A stretch of 64,000 bases of DNA. It comes from Eustoma russellianum (Eukaryota; Streptophyta; Magnoliopsida; Gentianales; Gentianaceae). The translations under genes were made by a program, and so were the position numbers. Under the pieces are notes generated by a model. That model did no database searches. It was not told the origin of the DNA and saw nothing but the letters and a program-made list of their open reading frames with translations. Shown here in pieces: positions 58,201-64,000 of the stretch. The stretch is taken from assembly GCA_036186865.1 (NCBI GenBank), contig AP025041.1:38744257-38808256 (forward strand). The letters run 5' to 3'. The stretch's first letter is position 1. The number at the start of each line of letters is the position of its first letter.

Positions 58201-61200
58201 GATGCGAAGATACAGGTTTGCCTGAGAAACGCTTTCACTTGATATTGTATTCCTTATCACATAGGAGGCAGCAAATATAGCTTCTTAAGGATGATATTCC
58301 TGTTGGAAAATTACGTCAAATTATTTTAAAATGTGCTCCAAACTTATATAAAAACATGTATGATGTTGTTTGGGTGATTGAAATATGATTTGAACACTTT
58401 GAACTTATAAGAAATCACTTGGATCGATCCATTTGTAAGTTGGATCGAACCAAGTGAAAGCTGAAATGAAGTTGAGTGTTCTGTTGGATACATGAATCGA
58501 TCGATACATCGATGTGATCAGGTGAAAAGTTGAAGCTATCTGTCCAACATCGATTGATCGGATGTGCCAAAAGTCAAGACTTTTCACTTTGAATTGAATC
58601 TTTTGATCCAAGAATCATCTCCCTTCATACATGAATGTTATGCAACTGACATGAAGTTTAATTAAACTACTGAAACTTGTTTCAAAGTGGTTTCTTACAC
58701 AACCCAAGGCCTGTAAATAATAGGTCTTGCTATCTTAAATAAGATATAAGATCTTTTGCAAAAATCTGAACAATTCAGCAACTATTCTTCCTCCAATTCT
58801 CTTTTCCTTTACTATCAAACACTTTTCTCTCCAAGTTCAATCACTTTCTCGTAGAGCAAACGAACAAGGGAAACCGTTAAATCCTTGGAAGCATTCGCTT
58901 GTAGTCCACCTTGTTGAACCGGTGGATGCGAAATTGCTTTTAAAGACAGTGATTTACATCACATCTCGGCATTTTTGTTTTGTTGATCTCGTTTGGTTGG
59001 TTCATATCTCACTTAAAGTTTCAACAATTCTGATGTTATGTAGATGGTTAATGAAACCCAAAGCTGGCCATACAGCTTCCCAGTGTCGGAGGATTTCCCA
59101 TCCACTGATCAACGTGGCAGCCTCAGTGGCAGACTATTTGTGCAAGACAAGTGTGTCTCCTAACAAACATTTATTTTCGCCCATTTCCTGATCTTTTGGT
59201 TTCATTATTTCTGTTCCTTTCCTCATTTGGCATACCAGTAGAGCTAGCAGGCACGCTCCTTTTCTTTCTTTTTTTCCCTTTTTGATCTCAAAAGGCAATC
59301 TTTAATTTGCATTTTATTGACATAGGTATGTCAGTGATGACTATATCCCTGCATGTGAGGCATATGTTGGGTTAGCCCCACCTGGGGAAGTAGGATCCTG
59401 GCAGAGAGAATGCAAGGTTAGTTTGTTTGCGACTTTCATTTTTTTTGTCTGAGGAATTTAGAATGCATTTGTGCTGAGAGCATTCTGTTGCTTTTGCAAG
59501 CTTTTATTACTATGCTGCACTGAGTATGTATCTCAATTTTTAATTTTCATTGTGTTTCCATTTTCAATGGAGTCAAGAACACACTCTTTCTTGACTTTGG
59601 AATATGATGGAATAAAGCAAAATGACTCACTAAATTGATTGCGCTCTTATATTGTGAAGTAGTAGTTGATCGACAAGATGCAATTTTCATTATGGATCAT
59701 CGGGAAACAACCTTTGTGTTTCTAACACATGGGTATGGTTGCGTACATCCGACCTCCCATACCCCGCCATAAGCGGGAGCCTCTAAGGCAATGGAGGAGG
59801 CCGGATTTGCTCACCCCCTTTCCCCTCACCCAACTGCCCACCGTCCGACACGTGGTAGCAGGGGGTGGTGAGGCTAGATAAGCGTGGATCTGCTCACCCC
59901 CTTTCCCCTCACCCTACTGCCCACCGTCCGACACGTGGCAGCAGGGGGTGGTGAGACTAGATGAGCGTAGCCTCACCACCCCCTGCTGCCACGTGTCGGA
60001 TGGGGTGAGGGGAAAGGCAGGAGATCTCATCCCGGTAATGTGGTAATGTTGTTGTTGTAGTAATATTAGTATACCTCATTTTCATCTTCAAGGAGTTTTA
60101 TGCGTAATGTTGCCTTGAAAAAAATCATACAAAAGGCGTGTGTATATATCTATTCAGTTAACAGCTTTCTTTCATCAGGGCTACCAATTTTGGAACAAAG
60201 CAGATAAAGACGGGTATTTTTCAATTACTAATGCACGTCCTGGTGACTACAATCTTTATGCATGGGTTCCTGGATTCATTGGAGACTACAAAAATGAGGT
60301 CATTGTTTCCATAACTCCAGGTATATCACGAATCCTCGAACTCTCTGATGCAGTTCTACTATTTCTCTTCTAACTTTGGACATGTTACACAGGTTGTGAT
60401 GTGGTTATTGGTGACATTGTGTATCAGCCTCCAAGAGATGGTCCTACGTTATGGGAGATAGGCATTCCCGATCGAACCGCCGCAGAGTTCTACGTTCCTG
60501 ATCCTAACCCGAAGTACATCAATAAGATTTTTGTCTATCATCCTGAAGGGTCAGTTACATATACTGCTTTCATGAACATTTTTGACAATAATGACATGAC
60601 CACCTTGATGGACAAGACTGTAGAAGAAAATAATGTGATTCTTGAATTTCTGTACAGAAAATTCAGGCAGTATGGATTGTGGGAGAGGTATTCAGAGATA
60701 TATCCAGATGGAGACTTGGTTTATACGGTTGGCAAGAGCGATTACAGAAATGACTGGTTTTTTGCTCAGGTCCCGAGGTGATTCTAATGCTAATCTTTTT
60801 CACCATCGTGATACAACAACAACATTACTCTATTGTCATAGAGGTTCCCGCCTATGGCGGGGTATGGGTGGTCGGATGTACACAACCACATCCATGTGTT
60901 AGAAACACATAGAGGTTGTTTCCTTGATGACCTATAATGGAGACCGGATCTCCTCATCCCCTTTCCCCTCACCCCACTGCTCACCGCCCGACACGTGGTA
61001 GCAGGGGTGATGAGGCTAGATGAGGGTCACCCGCATCTAGCCTCACCATCCCCTGCTGCCACGTGTCGGGCGGTGGACAGTGGGGTGAGGGGAAAGGCGG
61101 GCAAGAGATCCCGTCCTCCCATAATGATGCGTCAAGCTATGTAGATCAACTGCTACTTCACCCAAGTTGAAAATGTGGTGTCACAATAGTTTAATGCATG

Positions 61201-61679
61201 TCATTACAATAGTTTCTGCTTACAGGAAGAAACCAGATAATACATATGAAGGGACAACATGGCAAATCAAATTTAAGGCTTACCATATCAACTTGAATGG
61301 CACATATAAGTTGCGTATCGCGCTTGCATCTGCAGCTCTAGCAGAAGTTCAGGTTTGGACATGGTGGACTCACTCTTTCCTTGTTGTGTCACATCTGAAA
61401 AGACAACCAGATTTGACTGATCCCATCGCTTTTTCAATGTAGGTTCGTGTCAATGATCCGAATACGAACCGCCCACTGTTCACCACAGGACTCATTGGTC
61501 GAGATAACTCAATCGCCAGGCATGGGATTCATGGACTATATTGGCTATACAATGTAGACATACAGGGCTCGTTACTGGTGTTGGGAGACAATACAATCTA
61601 CTTGACCCAGCCACGATGTGCGAGTCCTTTTCAAGGGATCATGTATGACTATATACGTCTAGAGGCGCCCGCCTCTTAG
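55203..61679 (+). CDS. Rhamnogalacturonate lyase (PL4)
   Basis: Cleaves the rhamnose-galacturonate backbone of pectin rhamnogalacturonan I by beta-elimination; acts on cell-wall pectin. Exons: 55203-55244, 55667-55788, 56111-56170, 56264-56383, 56472-56597, 57451-57592, 57735-57905, 58060-58215, 59044-59150, 59326-59416, 60179-60320, 60393-60777, 61226-61352, 61443-61679. All junctions GT-AG, phases consistent; 675 residues, or 639 if 60550-60657 is spliced. N-terminal lyase fold (exons 1-8; GIRYNGIDNLLEV, HVGPTTLA, SAHYAGEDLV), fn3-like domain (about 326-410; DGYFSI, YNLYAWVPGF), C-terminal carbohydrate-binding-like domain (PTLWEIGIPDR, SIARHGIHGLYW). The chosen ATG gives MAPTGVQLLIRDRY without a signal peptide; the frame is open upstream to a possible acceptor near 55171, so a first exon may be missing. 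Introns hold SINEs and MITEs but no coding damage is seen. Confidence 0.93.
55905..56035. repeat. SINE fragment in lyase intron 2
   Basis: CAATCATACCCAGTATATCCC...AGCTATCGTTAGGGTCTGG, same family as 51798-52030. Confidence 0.65.
56740..56845. repeat. SINE fragment in lyase intron 5, inverted
   Basis: Reverse-orientation copy of the 55905-56035 family (CCAGACCCTAGCGATAG, GGGATATACTGGGTATG). Confidence 0.6.
57035..57309 (+). repeat. tRNA-derived SINE in lyase intron 5
   Basis: 275 bp with pol III box A (ATAACTCAGTTGG, 57046-57058) and box B (GGTTCGGATCC, 57092-57102) at tRNA-like spacing, and target duplications AATTGGGGAGGAGG (57021-57034) / AATTGGAGAGGAGG (57310-57323). No clear tRNA downstream fold, so a SINE rather than a tRNA gene. 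Confidence 0.85.
58425..58900. repeat. CGATCGAT-containing repeat in lyase intron 8
   Basis: ATCGATCGATACATCGATG and ACATCGATTGATCGGATG, then sequence resembling an LTR transcript end (AACACTTTTCTCTCC...). Probably old LTR debris. Confidence 0.5.
59565..60062 (+). repeat. TTG-tailed SINE in lyase intron 10, split by a MITE
   Basis: Sense orientation, ending GTAATGTTGTTGTTGTAG; interrupted at 59794-60034. Confidence 0.8.
59794..60034. mobile_element. Fold-back MITE with duplicated arm
   Basis: An arm of about 85 bp (CTCACCCCCTTTCCCCTCACCC...ACACGTGG...) occurs twice in tandem, then once inverted. Inserted inside the SINE. Confidence 0.75.
60550..60657 (+). other. Candidate exitron in lyase exon 12
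   Basis: 108 bp, multiple of three, no stop, with GTCAGT donor and GTACAG acceptor. Other plant lyases, as I recall them, run straight from the His-Pro before it to the FRQYGLWER after it. Confidence 0.65.
60810..61175 (-). repeat. TTG-tailed SINE in lyase intron 12, split by a MITE
   Basis: Plus-strand CAACAACAAC start, core GGATGTACACAACCACATCC, interrupted at 60940-61120, then GATGCGTCAAGCTATGTAG. Confidence 0.8.
60940..61120. mobile_element. Fold-back MITE (181 bp)
   Basis: Almost a full hairpin: GATCTC...CCCCTTTCCCCTCACCCC with ACACGTGGTAGCAGG against CCTGCTGCCACGTGTC...GGGGTGAGGGGAAAGG. Flanked by ATAATG on both sides (60934-60939, 61121-61126). Confidence 0.8.
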
Positions 61680-61800
61680 TCCGTTTTGTTTTCTAGGTAC
61701 TGATTGTCATTTGTTCAACGTTGATACATGGGGAGTTCATGTTCTTTCACCTCTTTGTTCCGAATCCTTAAACATTTGTTAGTAGGTTTTATAAATATGT

Positions 61801-61975
61801 AAAGGACGTTTCTGTTGCACTAGGCTCCCCTGTTTGCGTAGGGCTCGGATCGTTTCGCGATCTAATGTATGTAGCCTTATCTTACACTTTGTGCAAGAGG
61901 CTGTTTGTGCGGCTCGAACCCGTGACCTCAAGGTCACAAACCAGCAACCTTACTAGTTGCTCCAATGCCTGCCTT
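61801..61975 (-). repeat. Au-type SINE, complete
   Basis: 175 bp on minus with box-B-like GGTCACGGGTTCGAGCC and the Au core; target duplications TAGGTTTTATAAATATGT (61783-61800) and a 17/18 match at 61976-61993. It starts about 120 bp after the lyase stop, possibly in its 3' UTR. Confidence 0.87.
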
Positions 61976-62045
61976 TAGGTTTTATAAGTATGTCCTTCAA
62001 TGATAGTGCATTTTCTGATACATATTATAGCAGTCTTGAAGCCTA

Positions 62046-62308
62046 CAACAACATTATCTCATTGCTTTACAGGCTCTTGTCTATAGCGGGGTATTGGGGG
62101 TCGGATGTACGTAACCGTACTCATGTGTTAGAAACATGCAGAGGATGTTTTCCGAACCAATAATGAAAATTGCGTCAAGCTGTGTCGATCCACTGTTACT
62201 TCACAATATAAGAACCGCGGCTAATTTACTGTGTCATTTTGTTTTATTCCGTCATATTCCAAAATCAAAGAAAAGTGTGTTCTTCAATCAATTGGAAATG
62301 GAAACATG
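62046..62308 (-). repeat. TTG-tailed SINE, complete
   Basis: 263 bp; tail is CAACAACA on plus; 21-bp target duplications (62025-62045, 62309-62329) match 19/21. The reference copy for the family here. Confidence 0.85.
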
Positions 62309-62417
62309 TTATAGCGGTCTTGAAGCATATTTCACTGAATTGAGACACTGCAAAATGTGGTTTTAAAGCGTTTTTTCGAGTTTTGAGTTCTTAGAACTTT
62401 GGGTGTCTTTGAGAAAA

Positions 62418-63799
62418 TGGAGAATCTCACTTATTAGCATAAAGTTTGGCGCATTACTCAGTTAGCAGCATAACGTTGATGAAACTCAGTTAACACCCAG
62501 TCTTTGTCCATAATGGCTCACTTGTAGCCAGTTGACCGTTGACTAACCGAAACCAACCAGTAATTGACACGTGGCGACCCCTTTTAACTAAATAAAATAA
62601 AATTGTATTTTTGAATAAACTGATTAAAAAGGATTTAAAAATTCTAAAAATTGTAAAAATTAATTAAAAAATATTTTAAAAATCGAAAAATTTGGAAAAA
62701 AAGATAAAAATAATAAAAATTACCCCTAATGCCCCAGTCCTCCCACCCCACCAGCAACCCACCACCCACCCCAGGCCAAAAAAAAATTTTTAGATTTTTC
62801 TAACTCACCCATAATCCTCCGACCACTCCCGCGTCCCCCCACCCCCTCCTCCCGACAAAAAAAAATTTAAAGATTTTTTCTAACTCACCCATAACGTCCT
62901 GACCACCCCCGCGTCCGTTCCCCCACCCCGCGCACATCCCAAAAAATTTTAAAATTTTTTCAACTCACCCACAAAGCTCCGACCACCCTCCGGCACCCTC
63001 AACAACCCAACCCCCCGCCCAAAAAGAAAATGACAATGTTTTTTGTCAGGTTATCATAGGGTTAAATTTTCTAAGACAATTTCTTCTGTGTGTTGAATGT
63101 TGGAGGAGCGCAAATGACGATGTGCATGAACATCTACAATATCTCATGCACGATATTGGAGATACTTTTAAAATTATGCCCGAGGGTGGGGTGGGGGTGG
63201 CACAAGGTATGGAGAGAGAAAACAATTTTTGACTTTTCTTTTTAGACCAGGTGTTAGGGTGCGGGGAAGGGCGGATGGGGCGTTGTGTGGGTTGTCGGGA
63301 CGTTATGGGTGAGTTAGAAAAAAATTTTAAATTTTTTTTGGCGAGCGGAGGGAGGTGGGGGTGGGGGGATGCGGGGGTGGTCGGAGCGTTATGGGTGAGT
63401 TAGAAAAAATTTAAAAAATTTTTTTTTTTGGCCTGGGATGGATAGGGTGCGTGCTGGGTGTGGGGTGGGGTGGGTGTGAGGGCTGGGGCGTTGGGGGTAA
63501 GTTTTTTATTATTTTTATCTTTTTTCCTAATTTTTCGATTTTTAAAATATTTTTTAATTAATTTTTACAGTTTTTAGAATTTTTAAATTCTTTTTAATCA
63601 ATTTATTCAAAAATACAATTTTATTTTTTTAATTAAAAAGGGTCGCCACGTGTCAACTATTGGTTGGTCTGAGAAAGTCAACGGTCAACTGGCTACAAGT
63701 GAGCCATTATAGACAAAGACTGGGTGTTAACTGAGTTTCATCAACGTTAGGCTGCTAACTAAATAATGCGTTAAACTTTAGGCTAATAAGTGAGATCCC
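62418..63799. mobile_element. Mutator-like fold-back element
   Basis: About 1.38 kb consisting largely of one inverted repeat: the first 380 bp (from GAATCTCACTTATTAGC) return inverted at the right end, and the inner C-rich units (about 80 bp, three copies, 62730-63010) return as G-rich units (63180-63500). Flanking TTGAGAAAA (62409-62417) / TCGAGAAAA (63801-63809) fits a 9-bp duplication of Mutator type. No transposase. Confidence 0.8.
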
Positions 63800-63809
63800 T
63801 TCGAGAAAA

Positions 63810-63957
63810 CATGAGCTTTAAGCATGCGTCAGAAGAGTTTTCTCTAGCCAAGAGCTGCAGAGCATGTTAATAGTGGTGTGGGATTTGTGTTTCTGTTTTC
63901 TTATTCTTTTGGTCCTGCAGTAGGAAGTCAACGAAAAATTATTCAGGTAACTTATGT
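63810..63957. other. Unassigned spacer
   Basis: Nothing recognised. Confidence 0.5.
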
Positions 63958-64000
63958 AAAGGGGCATTTCCGGTGTACTAGGTTTCTGCATTTGCAAGGG
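63958..64000 (-). repeat. Au-type SINE, truncated by window end
   Basis: GGGGCATTTCCGGTGTACTAGG then TCTGCATTTGCAAGGG matches the 3' end of the Au copies at 9381 and 61801. Confidence 0.75.

Overview
The window is a repeat-dense stretch of nuclear DNA from a flowering plant, almost certainly a eudicot. The evidence is: spliced genes with short AT-rich introns, plant Ty3 chromoviruses primed by initiator tRNA-Met, a plant L1-type LINE, Au-type and TTG-tailed SINEs carrying the central motif shared by angiosperm SINEs, and a pectin lyase gene with plant-type exon structure. I cannot name the species; an asterid is a weak guess from the TTG-tailed SINEs. There is a 10-N assembly gap at 7842-7851.

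Left third (1-24121): two related Ty3/gypsy chromoviruses (Tekay/Del type), both on the minus strand with very long LTRs (about 3.4-3.7 kb). Element 1 (1-8892) lacks most of its 3' LTR, which lies outside the window. Element 2 (9465-23996) landed inside an Au-type SINE, and its 3' LTR was later hit by a second element that survives as a 2.9-kb solo LTR of Ty1/copia SIRE/Maximus type. In both chromoviruses gag is separated from pol by a 77-bp GT...AG segment at the same place. Removing it joins gag and pol into one frame in element 1, so it is most likely a real intron.

Middle (24105-39932): an orphan exon-like ORF, then a plus-strand L1-type LINE bounded by a 12-16-bp target duplication. The LINE is split by a 2517-bp Ty3-type solo LTR with a perfect 5-bp target duplication, and by a 7.4-kb non-coding LTR element (LARD-like) whose left LTR is truncated. 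The solo LTR holds a tandem array of five hairpins whose stem arms change together from unit to unit.

Right third (39933-64000): the gene-bearing part, all on plus. A five-exon gene (41455-49531) encodes a 194-residue protein with five TRAF-type zinc fingers and a C-terminal membrane anchor; its 5.6-kb second intron carries a decayed copia element and palindromic repeats. A fourteen-exon gene (55203-61679) encodes a rhamnogalacturonate lyase (PL4), with an extra in-frame 108-bp segment in exon 12 that looks like an exitron. Its introns and flanks are full of SINEs, fold-back MITEs and a hAT-like MITE. A 1.38-kb Mutator-like fold-back element lies downstream, and the window ends inside another Au-type SINE.

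The two genes show no sign of functional linkage. The coherent story here is repeat biology: layers of nested insertion, and several structured elements inside LTRs.
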